Origin: Microbacterium bovistercoris
Lineage (GTDB): Bacteria > Actinomycetota > Actinomycetes > Actinomycetales > Microbacteriaceae
Length of the DNA: 64,000 nucleotides
Assembly (NCBI RefSeq): GCF_003387575.1
Contig: NZ_QUAB01000048.1
Span: forward strand, 62,001 to 126,000
Direction: 5' to 3'
Below the pieces are notes generated by a model. It had not been told where the DNA came from. It worked only from the letters and a program-made list of their open reading frames with translations, and did no database searches. Shown one piece after another: positions 1-8,960 of this stretch. Every line of letters starts with the position of its first letter. Position 1 is the first letter of the stretch. Both the position numbers and the translations under genes were made by a program.

Positions 1-516
1 CAGGAGGTCGGGGCGCCGTCGAACTGCCTGACGGCGGATGAGATGCCCGGGTTCCTCGAGGCGACCGTGCGCTCCTCGGCCCGGACCGAGAACCTGTGGG
101 GCGTCACCTGGTGGTGCTCCCACGACGTCAGCCGGAAGCTCGCCGACTACCCCGAACTGGAGTACTCGCTGGGCCTGATCTCCAACGACGGCGACGTGAA
201 GCCGATCGGGCGGCGGTTCGCCGAGATCATCCCGGAGCTGCGTTCGCGCACCGCTGCACCGGCGCGCACGCTCGGGATCGTCATCGACGTGGACGACGAC
301 GAGATCCCGGTCAGTCGTGGCGCGATGAGCCCCGGCGGCGCGATCTTCCAGGCCTGGGTCGACGCCTGCACCGACGGCCTCGACCCCGCGTTCGTGACGT
401 CGAAGGATGCCGCGGATGCCGGCATCCTGGCCTCCCGCGGGATCACCGAGCTGGTGCGGCCCGACCTGTCGACGGGCGTGGGCACCTACTCCTCGAACAA
501 CACGGTGGTGAGCTGA
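1..516 (+). CDS. Glycoside hydrolase, C-terminal part (cut by window start)
   Basis: The reading frame is open from base 1, so the gene begins upstream of the window. About 171 residues remain. The start of the fragment reads Q-E-V-G, followed later by [13 protein letters not shown]. An acidic residue at the end of a barrel strand followed by an aromatic-rich WGxTWW segment is what I would expect of the last strands of a (beta/alpha)8 retaining glycosidase of the GH5 type. The tail then changes to a small beta-rich extension. It stops 2 bp before the sulfatase ATG, so the two are very likely co-transcribed and co-functional. The exact family cannot be assigned without the N-terminal part. Confidence 0.6.
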   Translation, partial: QEVGAPSNCLTADEMPGFLEATVRSSARTENLWGVTWWCSHDVSRKLADYPELEYSLGLISNDGDVKPIGRRFAEIIPELRSRTAAPARTLGIVIDVDDDEIPVSRGAMSPGGAIFQAWVDACTDGLDPAFVTSKDAADAGILASRGITELVRPDLSTGVGTYSSNNTVVS

Positions 517-518
517 GC

Positions 519-1823
519 ATGAGCCGTCCGAACGTCGTCGTCATCTATGCGGACGACCTGGGCTACGGCGACATCGGATGCTTCGGCTCCGACGACATCC
601 GCACCCCGCACCTCGACCGGCTCGCCGCCCGCGGCGTCCGGATGACGGACTGGTACTCGAACTCGCCGGTGTGCTCGCCGTCGCGCGCGTCGCTGCTGAC
701 CGGACGGCACCCGGTGCACGCGGGCGTGCAGGAGATCCTCGGCGGCAAGCGCGGCACCCCCGGCCTGCCCGAGCAGCCGACCCTGGCGTCGCGCCTGCGG
801 GACGAGGGCTACCGGACCGGCATCTTCGGCAAGTGGCACCTCGGTGTGGGCGAGGGCTACCGCCCGATGGATCGCGGCTTCTCGCGGCACTTCGGGTTCC
901 TCGCCGGCTGCGTGGACTACTACTCGCACATCTTCTACTGGGGTCAGGGCCTGAATCCCGTGCACGACCTCTGGGACGACGAGCGCGAGGTCTACGACAA
1001 CGGCCGCTACCTCACCGAGGTCATCGCTGAGAAGGCGGTCTCGTTCATCGCCGCTGCGGAGGGCGAGCCTTTCTTCTGTTACGTGCCGTTCAACGCGCCG
1101 CACTACCCGATGCACGCGCCGAAGGAGTACGTCGACCGGTTCCCGGAGCTGCCCGACGACCGCCGCATCATGGCGGCGATGATCTCGGCGATGGACGACG
1201 GAGTGGGCCGCATCCTCGATGCGCTCGACGCCGCGGGCGTCGCCGACGACACCATCGTGTTCTTCTCCTCGGACAACGGACCGTCGACCGAGAGCCGCAA
1301 CTGGCTGAACGGCGAGGAGATCTCGTACGAGGGAGGCTCCACCGGCGGACTGCGCGGCAACAAGGGTTCGCTGTTCGAGGGCGGCATCCGGGTGCCGGCG
1401 ATCATCTCGTGGCCGGCTGGGCTGCCGCAGGGCGTCTCGTTCACGGCGCCCTCGGCCATGATGGACGTGCTGCCGACCGTGCTCGAGGCGGCGGGGCTGC
1501 CCACGGCCGATGGCATCGACGGGCAGAGCGTTCTCGAGCCGCTGCGCGGAGCGGATGCCGCGGAGCGCACCCTGTTCTGGGAGTACGGCCCGCAGCTGGC
1601 CGCGCGGTGCGGCCGGTTCAAGCTGACGCTCGCGGCCCGCGAGCACCTCGGCGGCCCGTTCGACCCGGCATCCAGCTTCCTCGCCGACCTCGACGCCGAC
1701 CCTGCCGAGACGACCGACGTGTCGGTGCAGCATCCGGAGATGGCGGCGAGCCTGCGGGCCGAGCTGATGGCCTGGGCCGAGAGCTTCGACTGGGACCCGA
1801 CCCCCTGGCTGCCCGCCGCCTGA
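519..1823 (+). CDS. Sulfatase (arylsulfatase family, type I)
   Basis: Predicted sulfate-ester hydrolase of 434 residues. The N-terminus carries the metal-binding pair in YADDLGYGD (residues 10-18). The formylglycine signature C-S-P-S-R begins at Cys52, the residue that must be oxidised to formylglycine by a maturase. A second metal site, SDNGPS, lies near residue 250. There is no signal peptide, so it probably acts in the cytoplasm on imported sulfated sugars. The start at 519 is chosen because it follows the preceding stop by 2 bp and begins directly with the conserved beta strand; the frame stays open upstream to 96 but overlaps the preceding gene. Its neighbours (glycosidase, alpha-mannosidase, LacI regulator) suggest breakdown of a sulfated, mannose-containing glycan. 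Confidence 0.93.
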   Translation: MSRPNVVVIYADDLGYGDIGCFGSDDIRTPHLDRLAARGVRMTDWYSNSPVCSPSRASLLTGRHPVHAGVQEILGGKRGTPGLPEQPTLASRLRDEGYRTGIFGKWHLGVGEGYRPMDRGFSRHFGFLAGCVDYYSHIFYWGQGLNPVHDLWDDEREVYDNGRYLTEVIAEKAVSFIAAAEGEPFFCYVPFNAPHYPMHAPKEYVDRFPELPDDRRIMAAMISAMDDGVGRILDALDAAGVADDTIVFFSSDNGPSTESRNWLNGEEISYEGGSTGGLRGNKGSLFEGGIRVPAIISWPAGLPQGVSFTAPSAMMDVLPTVLEAAGLPTADGIDGQSVLEPLRGADAAERTLFWEYGPQLAARCGRFKLTLAAREHLGGPFDPASSFLADLDADPAETTDVSVQHPEMAASLRAELMAWAESFDWDPTPWLPAA

Positions 1824-1832
1824 CGTCGACTG

Positions 1833-1893
1833 TCAGGTCGAATTGCGACCTGAACGAACGGATGCCGCGCACACCGGCACAAAGCGCGACCTG
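1833..1893. repeat. Intergenic hairpin plus dispersed repeat, copy 1
   Basis: Lies between the convergent sulfatase and lacI-type genes. TCAGGTCG (1833-1840) and CGACCTGA (1846-1853) form a perfect 8-bp stem with a 5-nt loop, so it may terminate both transcripts. From about 1840 the sequence is similar (roughly two thirds of positions by eye) to 62496-62549, which also sits between two convergent genes. Confidence 0.55.
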
Positions 1894-1912
1894 GCTGCGC
1901 GGGCGCCTCCGC

Positions 1913-2947
1913 TCAGGCGCGCGGGCGGGCCGTGCTCTCGCGCACAGTGAGCGTCGGCCGGGGGCCGGGGCGATCGCCGGGAGCATCCGGCGAGTCGAGC
2001 CGCTCGAGCAGCAGGTCGGCCGATCGAACGCCGAGCTCGAAGGTGTCTCGCGTGAGCGACGTGATCGACGGATGCACCAGACCCGTGACCACCGAGTCGT
2101 CGAAGGACGCCAGGGAGAGGTCGCCGGGCACGGCGACGCCCATCTCCTGGGCGACGCGCAGCCCGGCGATGCACATCACGTCGTTGTCGAACACGATCGC
2201 CGTCGGCCGCTCCGCTCGGCTGAGCAGCCGGCGTGCGGTGGCGGACGCCTGCACAGGCGAGAAGTCGGTGGCGATCGTCTCGCCGGTGACACCACGGGAC
2301 TCCTGCCCTGCCAGCACGGCGGCGCGGATGCGGGTGTGCTGGAACTCGGCCGGACCGGAGACGTAGGCGACCCGCGTGTGCCCGAGGCCGGCGAGGTAGT
2401 CGAACACGGTGTGCGCGGCGTCGTCGTCGTCGAGCCAGATGACGGCTGTGTCGTCGTCGGTGTCCTCGGTCGGCATCCTGCTGCCGATGACGACCGCGGG
2501 CAGCCGCAGGTCACGCAGAGCCTCGAGCCGGGGATCGTCGTCGCGGGGGTCGAGCACGATCACGCCGTCCACCTGATTCGCGCTGCTCCAGCGCCGGTAG
2601 GTTGCGATCTCCTCCTCGATCGTGGGCACGACCACGATCTGCAGGCCGATGCGGCGGGTCGCGAGAGACGACTGCACGCCGGCGATCAGTTCGGTGAAGA
2701 ACGCCTCGGTGCCCAGCGTGCGGGCGGGGCGGTTGACCGCGAGACCGATGACGCCGGCCTTCGCGCCGACCAGTGCCCGTGCCGTCGAGCTCGGCTGCCA
2801 GCTGTGCTGCTCGGCGATGGCGAGGATGCGCTGCCTGGTCTGCTCGCTGACACCGGGGCGCCCGTTCAGCGCGAAGGACACCGCGCCGGGCGACACTCCT
2901 GCCTCGCGCGCGATGTCCGAGATGGTGACACGCTTGGACCGTGACAT
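1913..2947 (-). CDS. LacI-family transcriptional regulator
   Basis: Sugar-responsive repressor of 344 residues. The N-terminal helix-turn-helix reads VTISDIAREAGVSPGAVSFA (about residues 7-26) and is followed by the hinge-type segment ending near residue 60. The remainder is a periplasmic-binding-protein-like sensor domain with conserved elements such as GVIVLDPRDDD and AIVFDNDVMCIAG. The ATG at 2947 is preceded by TACGGT 6 nt upstream, so the mRNA is probably leaderless. It is divergent from the alpha-mannosidase gene, and an imperfect palindrome lies directly upstream, so it most likely controls this locus and itself. The effector sugar cannot be read from the sequence. Confidence 0.93.
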   Translation of the reverse strand: MSRSKRVTISDIAREAGVSPGAVSFALNGRPGVSEQTRQRILAIAEQHSWQPSSTARALVGAKAGVIGLAVNRPARTLGTEAFFTELIAGVQSSLATRRIGLQIVVVPTIEEEIATYRRWSSANQVDGVIVLDPRDDDPRLEALRDLRLPAVVIGSRMPTEDTDDDTAVIWLDDDDAAHTVFDYLAGLGHTRVAYVSGPAEFQHTRIRAAVLAGQESRGVTGETIATDFSPVQASATARRLLSRAERPTAIVFDNDVMCIAGLRVAQEMGVAVPGDLSLASFDDSVVTGLVHPSITSLTRDTFELGVRSADLLLERLDSPDAPGDRPGPRPTLTVRESTARPRA

Positions 2948-2953
2948 AGACTC

Positions 2954-2973
2954 ACCGTACTAGATCGTTTTAG
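2954..2973. promoter_or_regulatory. Putative LacI-type operator and lacI -10 box
   Basis: CTAGATCGTTTTAG (2960-2973) is a 14-bp imperfect palindrome centred on CG (10 of 14 positions symmetric), the usual architecture of LacI-family operators. It directly abuts TACGGT (2954-2959 on the minus strand), which sits 6 nt before the regulator's ATG. The position fits autorepression and control of the divergent mannosidase gene. Confidence 0.6.
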
Positions 2974-3031
2974 TTGCTCGTTCCCCAGCGGCGAGCACAC
3001 CCACATTCTGGCATCCGAAGGACAGACACCG

Positions 3032-6000
3032 ATGCATGAAGACACCTCCCTCACCGTCGGCCGGGTGAAGCGCGTCCTGACCGAGCGCGTCGTCCCCGCC
3101 ATCCACTCGGCACGCGTTCCGCTCGAGATCGCCGCCCATCAGCTGCCGGGCGAGCCCATCGCCCCCGTCGAGGGCCTCGCCCTCGACTTCGAGCCGTTCT
3201 CCGCGGGCAGCATGTGGGGTCCCGCCTGGGGCACCACCTGGTTCCGTCTTCGCGGCGAGGTGCCCGCCGAGTGGGCCGGCAAGAAGGTCGAGGCGCTCAT
3301 CGACCTCGGCTTCGACGTGAACATGACCGGCTTCCAGTGCGAGGCGCTCGCGTATCGCCCCGACGGCACGCCGGTGAAGAGCCTGAACCCGCGCAACCAG
3401 TGGCTGCCGGTGGATGCCGAGGCCGGCCAGGCCGTGGAGTTCTACCTCGAGGGTGCGTCGAACCCGGTGCTGCTCGACTACCATCCCTTCCTGCCCACGC
3501 AGGAGGGCGACATCAAGACCTCCTCCCACGAGCCGCTGTACCGGGTGCGGCACATGGACCTCGCGGTCTTCGAGTCCGAGGTGTTCGAGCTGTCCCTCGA
3601 CCTCGATGTCCTCCTCGAGCTGCAGGCCGAGCTGCCCGAGACCAGCCCCCGCCGCATGCGCATCCTGCAGGCCCTGGACGACGCGCTCGACGTGCTCGAC
3701 CTGCAGCGCATCATCGAGACCGCGCCGGACGCCCGCGCACAGCTCGCCGAGGTGCTGGCGGCGCCCGCCGAGGCCAGCGCCCATCAGATCGCCGCGATCG
3801 GTCACGCCCACATCGACTCCGCGTGGCTGTGGCCGGTGCGCGAGACGGTGCGCAAGGTCGCCCGCACCACCTCTTCGATGACGACGCTCATCGAGGAGCA
3901 GCCTCAGTTCAAGTACGGCATGTCCAGCGCGCAGCAGTACGCGTGGATGAAGGAGCACCGCCCCGAGGTCTACGAGCGGATCAAGGCCGCCGTCGCCGAG
4001 GGCAAGTTCCTGCCGCTGGGCGGCATGTGGGTCGAGTCGGACACCGTCATGCCCACGGGTGAGTCCCTCGTGCGCCAGTTCTCGCACGGTCAGCGCTTCT
4101 TCGAGCGCGAGTTCGGCATCCGGTCGAAGGGCGTGTGGCTGCCGGACAGCTTCGGCTACTCGCCCGCGCTGCCGCAGCTGATGCGCCGTGCCGGCTTCGA
4201 GTGGTTCTTCACGCAGAAGATCTCGTGGAACCAGCGCAACGTCTTCCCGCACCACAGCTTCCTGTGGGAGGGCATCGACGGTTCGCGCATGTTCACGCAC
4301 TTCCCGCCGATGGACACCTACAACTCGCAGCTGTCGGGCATGGAGGTCGCGAAGGCGTCGCGCCAGTTCAAGGAGAACCGCGTAGCGACCCGCTCGATCG
4401 CCCCGGTCGGCTGGGGCGACGGCGGCGGCGGCACCACCCGTGAGATGACCGGCAAGGCAGCACGCCTGGCCGACCTCGAGGGCTCCGCCAAGGTCGAGTG
4501 GAAGCACCCCGACGAGTTCTTCGACGAGGCGAAGGCCGAGCTGACCGACCCTGCGGTCTGGGTCGGGGAGCTGTACCTCGAGCTGCACCGCGGCACGCTC
4601 ACCAGCCAGCACGCCACGAAGGCGCTGCACCGCTGGGCCGAGCAGTCGCTCATCGAGGCCGAGCTGTGGGCGGCGACCGCCGCCGTGCAGAAGGGCGTCG
4701 AGTACCCCCACGAGGAATTCGACCGGCTGTGGCAGATCGTGCTGCTGCACGAGTTCCACGACATCCTGCCCGGCACGTCGATCGCCTGGGTGCACCGCGA
4801 GGCCGTCGAGGTGCTCAGCGGCGTGCTGACGGATGCCGAGACGCTGTCCGCCGCCGCCCGGAAGGCGCTGGCAGGCGAGGGCGATCGGGTGCTTCGGTTC
4901 ACGCCGACGTCGGTCGGCGAGGGGCGCGCACTCGGCGCGTCCTTCGACGATGGGTCCCTGAGCCTGTCGAAGGGCGAGATGGCCTCGCTCACCGAACTGC
5001 CCGACGGCTTCCGTCTCGAGAACGACCTCGTCGCCGTCACCGTCTCGGCCCAGGGGCTCATCACCTCGGCGGTCGACAAGGCGACCGGACGCGAGACGAT
5101 CCCGGCCGGCAAGCCCGCGAACCTGTTCCAGTTGCACCAGGACTTCCCCAACATGTGGGATGCGTGGGACATCGACCGCTACTACAAGAACCGGGTCGAC
5201 GACCTGACCGCCGTGGCCGACATCTCGGCCTCCATCGTCGACGGCGCCGCGACCGTGCTGGTCAAGCGCGAGTTCTCCGAGTCGCGGATCACGCAGACGA
5301 TCGTGCTGCGCCCCGGTTCGCGGACCGTGATGCTGCTCAACGACATCGACTGGCACGAGACCGAGAAGCTGCTCAAGCTGGCCTTCCCGCTCGACATCTT
5401 CGCGCGCGAGACCCTGGCCGAGACGCAGTTCGGCTTCCAGCGCCGCGTCACCCACGTGAACACCAGCTGGGAGGCTGCGAAGTTCGAGACCTCGATGCAC
5501 CGGTTCGTGCTCGCACAGGAGGACGACGGCTTCGGCGCCGCCCTCGTGAACGACTCGATCTACGGCTACGACACCTCTCGTGAGGTGGACGGCGACGACG
5601 TCACCACGACGCTGCGCCTGTCGCTGCTGCGCGCTCCGCGCTTCCCCGATCCCGACACGGATCACGGCCACCACGAGATCGAGGTCGGCTTCGTGATCGG
5701 AGCGGATGCTGCGATCGCCACCGCCGAGGGCATCCGCCTGAACGCCCCGTCGACGCTGGTCCGCGGTGCCGACGAGGTGGAGCCACTGGTCTCCGTCTCG
5801 GGCGACGGCCTCGTCGTGTCGTCGGTCAAGCTGGCCGATGACCGCTCCGGCGATGTGATCGTGCGCGTGTACGAGGCGCTCGGCCGCCGGGCATCCGGCG
5901 AGCTGACCGTGGGCTTCCCGCACTCCGGCATCCGCGAGGTGTCGCTGATCGAGGACGACCTCGACGACGCGCGCACCGGCGGTGCGCTGTCACTGCGGCC

Positions 6001-6037
6001 GTTCGAGGTCCGCACCCTGCGCATCGTCCGCGCCTGA
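3032..6037 (+). CDS. Alpha-mannosidase, GH38 family
   Basis: Large cytoplasmic retaining alpha-mannosidase of 1001 residues, normal for bacterial GH38 enzymes. It removes alpha-linked mannose from glycans. The catalytic zinc site starts with GHAHIDSAWLWP near residue 257, and the nucleophile aspartate is in WLPDSFGYSPALPQ near residue 370. The C-terminal half is the beta-sandwich region typical of the family. The ATG at 3032 has AAGGA about 9 nt upstream. An oddity is GSLSLSKGEM near residue 641, encoded by a dispersed DNA repeat (see 4952-4974). It ends at a very strong hairpin facing gntK. It probably works with the sulfatase and glycosidase upstream under the divergent LacI regulator. Confidence 0.95.
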   Translation: MHEDTSLTVGRVKRVLTERVVPAIHSARVPLEIAAHQLPGEPIAPVEGLALDFEPFSAGSMWGPAWGTTWFRLRGEVPAEWAGKKVEALIDLGFDVNMTGFQCEALAYRPDGTPVKSLNPRNQWLPVDAEAGQAVEFYLEGASNPVLLDYHPFLPTQEGDIKTSSHEPLYRVRHMDLAVFESEVFELSLDLDVLLELQAELPETSPRRMRILQALDDALDVLDLQRIIETAPDARAQLAEVLAAPAEASAHQIAAIGHAHIDSAWLWPVRETVRKVARTTSSMTTLIEEQPQFKYGMSSAQQYAWMKEHRPEVYERIKAAVAEGKFLPLGGMWVESDTVMPTGESLVRQFSHGQRFFEREFGIRSKGVWLPDSFGYSPALPQLMRRAGFEWFFTQKISWNQRNVFPHHSFLWEGIDGSRMFTHFPPMDTYNSQLSGMEVAKASRQFKENRVATRSIAPVGWGDGGGGTTREMTGKAARLADLEGSAKVEWKHPDEFFDEAKAELTDPAVWVGELYLELHRGTLTSQHATKALHRWAEQSLIEAELWAATAAVQKGVEYPHEEFDRLWQIVLLHEFHDILPGTSIAWVHREAVEVLSGVLTDAETLSAAARKALAGEGDRVLRFTPTSVGEGRALGASFDDGSLSLSKGEMASLTELPDGFRLENDLVAVTVSAQGLITSAVDKATGRETIPAGKPANLFQLHQDFPNMWDAWDIDRYYKNRVDDLTAVADISASIVDGAATVLVKREFSESRITQTIVLRPGSRTVMLLNDIDWHETEKLLKLAFPLDIFARETLAETQFGFQRRVTHVNTSWEAAKFETSMHRFVLAQEDDGFGAALVNDSIYGYDTSREVDGDDVTTTLRLSLLRAPRFPDPDTDHGHHEIEVGFVIGADAAIATAEGIRLNAPSTLVRGADEVEPLVSVSGDGLVVSSVKLADDRSGDVIVRVYEALGRRASGELTVGFPHSGIREVSLIEDDLDDARTGGALSLRPFEVRTLRIVRA
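4952..4974 (+). repeat. Dispersed repeat (core TGAGCCTGTCGAAGGG) inside GH38 gene
   Basis: GGGTCCCTGAGCCTGTCGAA followed by GGG. The same core recurs with small changes at 27695-27715 (inverted), 28115-28140 and three times at 35694-35793. Here it is translated in frame as GSLSLSKG in the middle of the mannosidase, in a segment joining the zinc domain and the beta-sandwich region. Confidence 0.75.
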
Positions 6038-6042
6038 CGTCC

Positions 6043-6078
6043 GCATCCCCGCGTGGCGTTCGCGCCACGCGGGGATGC
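6043..6078. terminator. Bidirectional terminator with UUCG tetraloop
   Basis: A perfect 16-bp stem (GCATCCCCGCGTGGCG and its complement) closes a TTCG loop. It lies exactly between the convergent mannosidase and gluconate kinase stops. It should be a very stable transcript end in both directions. Confidence 0.9.
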
Positions 6079-6084
6079 TGTACG

Positions 6085-6609
6085 TCAACCGTCCAGCTCG
6101 AGCAGGCGGATGATCTCCTTGACCTCGTCCTTCGGACGCCGTGCCAGCTCGACCACGATGCCGTTCTCATCAGGCTCCAGCGGTTCGAGGGTGGCGAACT
6201 GCGAGCCGAGAAGGCTCTGCGGCATGAAGTGATCCAGCCTGCTGCTGAGGCGAGCGGCGATCGTCTCCTGCGACCCTTCGAGGTGGACGAACACGACGCC
6301 GGGGCCCGCGAGGCGATCGCGGTAGGTGCGTCGCAGAGCGGAGCAGGTGACGACGCCCGGCGTCCCTGATTCGGTGTGCACCTGGATCCAGGCCGCGATC
6401 CTGTCGAGCCACGGCCGGCGGTCCTCGTCGGTGAGCGGAATACCGGCCGCCATCTTCGCGACGTTGCCGGCCGGGTGGAGGTCATCGCCCTCTTCGAGAT
6501 CCCAGCCGAGTCGTCCCGCGAGCATCCCGGCCACGGTGGATTTCCCCGAGCCGGACACGCCCATCACGACGAGCACGATCGGCGGATCGCTGCGCTCCCC
6601 GATCGCCAT
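6085..6609 (-). CDS. gntK: Gluconokinase
   Basis: Phosphorylates D-gluconate to 6-phosphogluconate with ATP, feeding the pentose phosphate pathway. The protein has 174 residues, normal for the family. The P-loop GVSGSGKST lies at residues 17-25, and the gluconate-kinase segment EGDDLHPAGNVAKMAAGIPL follows near residue 43. VTCSALRRTYRDRLA and SRLDHFMPQSLLGSQFATLE are also typical. The ATG at 6609 starts 2 nt after the permease stop; a GTG at 6615 that would overlap the permease is a less likely alternative. Translational coupling to gntP is expected. Confidence 0.95.
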   Translation of the reverse strand: MAIGERSDPPIVLVVMGVSGSGKSTVAGMLAGRLGWDLEEGDDLHPAGNVAKMAAGIPLTDEDRRPWLDRIAAWIQVHTESGTPGVVTCSALRRTYRDRLAGPGVVFVHLEGSQETIAARLSSRLDHFMPQSLLGSQFATLEPLEPDENGIVVELARRPKDEVKEIIRLLELDG

Positions 6610-6611
6610 GA

Positions 6612-8015
6612 TCACACCACCAGGTCGAGCAGCAGCACGCCGGCGAGACCGACGACCGAGATCAGGCACTCGAGAACCGTCCAGGTCTTGAACGTCTGCG
6701 GCAGGTTCGTGCCGAGGTACTGCTTGACCAGCCAGAACCCGGCGTCGTTGACGTGCGACAGGAACACCGAGCCCGAGCCGATCGCGAGCACCAGCAGTGC
6801 CACCTCGGGCGACGGCAGCGTGGCGGCGACCGGCGCCATCAGTCCGGCAGCCGTGATCGTCGCGATCGTCGCAGAGCCGGTCGCGATGCGCACGAGCACG
6901 GCGACGACCCAGCCCAGCAGCAGCACCGAGATGCCGCTGTCGAGCACCGCCCGTGTGATGACCTCGCCGATGCCGGTGTCGATGAGCACCTGCTTGAAGG
7001 CGCCACCTGCACCCACGATCAGCAGGATGCCTGCGATGGGCGGGAGGCTGCTCTCGAGCGTCTCCGCGAGCGTGGTGCGATTCATCCGGGCGGGAACACC
7101 GAGCAGGAAGATCGCGGCGATCAGCGTGATCAGCAGCGCGATCGTCGGCGTGCCGACGAAGTCGATCGCCACCTTCCAGGGACCGTCGGCGTCCGGAGCG
7201 ATGACGGCCATGAGCGCCTTGCCCATCATCAGCACGACCGGCAGCAGGATGCTGGTCAGCGCGGCGCCGAACGACGGGCGGGGTCGCGCGGCGATGTCCT
7301 CGCCTTTGTCCTCCGCGGTGACGAACATCGCGGGAACGGGTACGGGCGCCCATTTCGCGGCGAACCGGCTGAAGACCGGGCCGGCGACGATGATCGTCGG
7401 GATCGCGACGATCACGCCGAAGGCGAGGGTGGTGCCGAGGTTCGCGCCGAGCGCGTCGATCGCGATCAGCGGGCCCGGGTGCGGCGGGACGAGGCCGTGC
7501 ATCGCCGACAGACCGGCGAGCGTGGGGATCGCGATGCGCATCAGCGACAGTCCGGAGCGGCGTGCGACAAGGATGATCACCGGGATCAGCAGCACGAGTC
7601 CGATCTCGAAGAACATCGGAAGACCGATCACGGCGCCGACGACGCCCATCGTCCACGGCAGCATCTTCGGGCTCGACCGCGCGACGAGCGTGTCGACGAT
7701 CCGGTCGGCGCCGCCGGAGTCCGCGAGCAGCTTGCCGTACATCGCGCCGAGGGCGATCAGCACGCCGACGCCACCCATCGTGGCGCCGAATCCCGTCGTG
7801 AAGCTGGTCAGTGCCTGTCCGGTGTCCATACCCGCACCGAGCCCGACGCCGAGCGCGCCGATGGTGAGGGCGAGGAACGGGTGCACCTTCAGCCAGGTGA
7901 TCAGCACGATGATCACGGCGAATCCGATCAGCGCCGCCGCGATGAGCCGCGCGTCCGATCCGACGGGCACGATCTCCGCGCCTGCCATCGGATGGAGAGT
8001 CAAGGGAACCATCAT
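6612..8015 (-). CDS. gntP: Gluconate permease, GntP family
   Basis: Proton-coupled gluconate importer of about 467 residues with 12-14 predicted membrane helices over its whole length. Family hallmarks are the glycine-rich segment GFGATMGGVGVLIALGAMYG and HGLVPPHPGPL. Two adjacent ATG codons (8015 and 8012) follow GGAGG; I use the first, and the second has the slightly better spacing. The frame stays open to 8078 but those residues are unlike the family. It forms an operon with gntK. Its promoter region contains an inverted repeat that the divergent GntR regulator may bind. Confidence 0.95.
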   Translation of the reverse strand: MMVPLTLHPMAGAEIVPVGSDARLIAAALIGFAVIIVLITWLKVHPFLALTIGALGVGLGAGMDTGQALTSFTTGFGATMGGVGVLIALGAMYGKLLADSGGADRIVDTLVARSSPKMLPWTMGVVGAVIGLPMFFEIGLVLLIPVIILVARRSGLSLMRIAIPTLAGLSAMHGLVPPHPGPLIAIDALGANLGTTLAFGVIVAIPTIIVAGPVFSRFAAKWAPVPVPAMFVTAEDKGEDIAARPRPSFGAALTSILLPVVLMMGKALMAVIAPDADGPWKVAIDFVGTPTIALLITLIAAIFLLGVPARMNRTTLAETLESSLPPIAGILLIVGAGGAFKQVLIDTGIGEVITRAVLDSGISVLLLGWVVAVLVRIATGSATIATITAAGLMAPVAATLPSPEVALLVLAIGSGSVFLSHVNDAGFWLVKQYLGTNLPQTFKTWTVLECLISVVGLAGVLLLDLVV

Positions 8016-8075
8016 TGTTCCTCCGCTACGAGAGGCGCCGTGGAAGCCGCAGCGCTTCTGTCTGATATTTGAAAG

Positions 8076-8108
8076 CACTGTAATTGAATAATCCGACTAT
8101 TACAAGTG
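8076..8108 (-). promoter_or_regulatory. gntP promoter with inverted repeat (probable GntR site)
   Basis: On the minus strand TTGTAA and TACAGT are spaced by 17 nt and form a plausible -35/-10 pair. The near-identical inverted elements CACTGTAAT (8076-8084) and ATTACAAGTG (8099-8108) cover exactly these two boxes, so a bound repressor would occlude both. This AT-rich stretch stands out from its surroundings. Confidence 0.65.
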
Positions 8109-8149
8109 TGGGGAGGAATTCATGTGATCATCGGCTCTAGGCTGACCTC

Positions 8150-8854
8150 ATGCGTCAGACACGCCTGCACGATGAGATCGTCGAACGATGGGGGTCCGAG
8201 ATCGGCTCGGGCCGTCGCCCAGCCGACAGCAGGATCGTCATGGAGGATGCGATCGAGGAGTTCGGCGCCTCTCGAAGCGCGATCCGCGAGGCGGTTCGCG
8301 TGCTCGAATCCGTCGGCATGGTGCAGTCGCGCCAGCGCGTCGGGATCACTGTCACTCCGGTCGAGCAGTGGAGTCCCTACGACTCGCGCGTGCTGCGCTG
8401 GCGGCTCGAGGGTCCGGATCGCGTCGCCCTGCTGCGCAGTCTGAGCGAGTTGCGCAGCGCCGTCGAACCACTCGCGGCGCGACTCGCCGCCGAGCGCGCG
8501 ACACCCGAGCAATGCGGCGCGCTCACCGCGGCACTGGTCGGAATGGCGTCGACGGCGCGAGCCGCATCCGACGATGAATACCTTGCGCACGACGTCGACT
8601 TCCACAGCGTGCTGCTGGAGGCCTCGGGCAACGTGATGCTCACCGGCCTGCGCACGATCGTCACCAGCGTGCTGGAGGGTCGCACGCACCACGCGATGAT
8701 GCCCACGACGGCGAACGCCGAGGCGCTGCGCCTGCACGGAGAGGTCGTGGCGGCGGTTCAGGCCGGCGACGGCGACCTCGCCGAGCGGTCGATGCGCGCG
8801 ATCGTGACGGAGTCGACGGCTGCGATCTCAGCGATGGCGGAGGCGGCTTCATAA
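8150..8854 (+). CDS. GntR-family regulator, FadR subfamily
   Basis: Predicted gluconate-responsive repressor of 234 residues. The winged helix-turn-helix includes GASRSAIREAVRVLESVGMV (about residues 40-59) and QRVGITV. The C-terminal FCD-type helical sensor domain carries acidic and histidine residues such as DVDFHSVLLEASGN and RLHGEVVAAV, typical metal or ligand contacts. TAGGCT lies 6 nt before the ATG, so the transcript is probably leaderless. Divergence from gntP-gntK makes those genes its likely targets. Confidence 0.92.
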   Translation: MRQTRLHDEIVERWGSEIGSGRRPADSRIVMEDAIEEFGASRSAIREAVRVLESVGMVQSRQRVGITVTPVEQWSPYDSRVLRWRLEGPDRVALLRSLSELRSAVEPLAARLAAERATPEQCGALTAALVGMASTARAASDDEYLAHDVDFHSVLLEASGNVMLTGLRTIVTSVLEGRTHHAMMPTTANAEALRLHGEVVAAVQAGDGDLAERSMRAIVTESTAAISAMAEAAS

Positions 8855-8861
8855 CAGATCC

Positions 8862-8881
8862 GAAAGAAGCACACTTCTTTC
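8862..8881 (+). terminator. Hairpin downstream of GntR gene
   Basis: GAAAGAAG and CTTCTTTC form a perfect 8-bp stem with a 4-nt loop, 7 nt after the GntR stop. It is AT-rich and lacks a T-tract, so it could be a weak terminator or a protein-binding site in front of the small gene downstream. Confidence 0.5.
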
Positions 8882-8960
8882 AGTCACTCTCGCGCGAAAG
8901 ACCCAACGATCACCCCTGAGACTGGTATCAAGCCACTCATTCAAGCCCAGGGAGATCCTC

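Noticed and set aside
2960-5923. Nearly 3-kb open frame antisense to the alpha-mannosidase gene
   Set aside because: It is a codon-position shadow of a very GC-rich gene. The predicted protein is Arg/Leu/Val/Gly-rich with no domain, while the sense frame encodes a complete GH38 enzyme.
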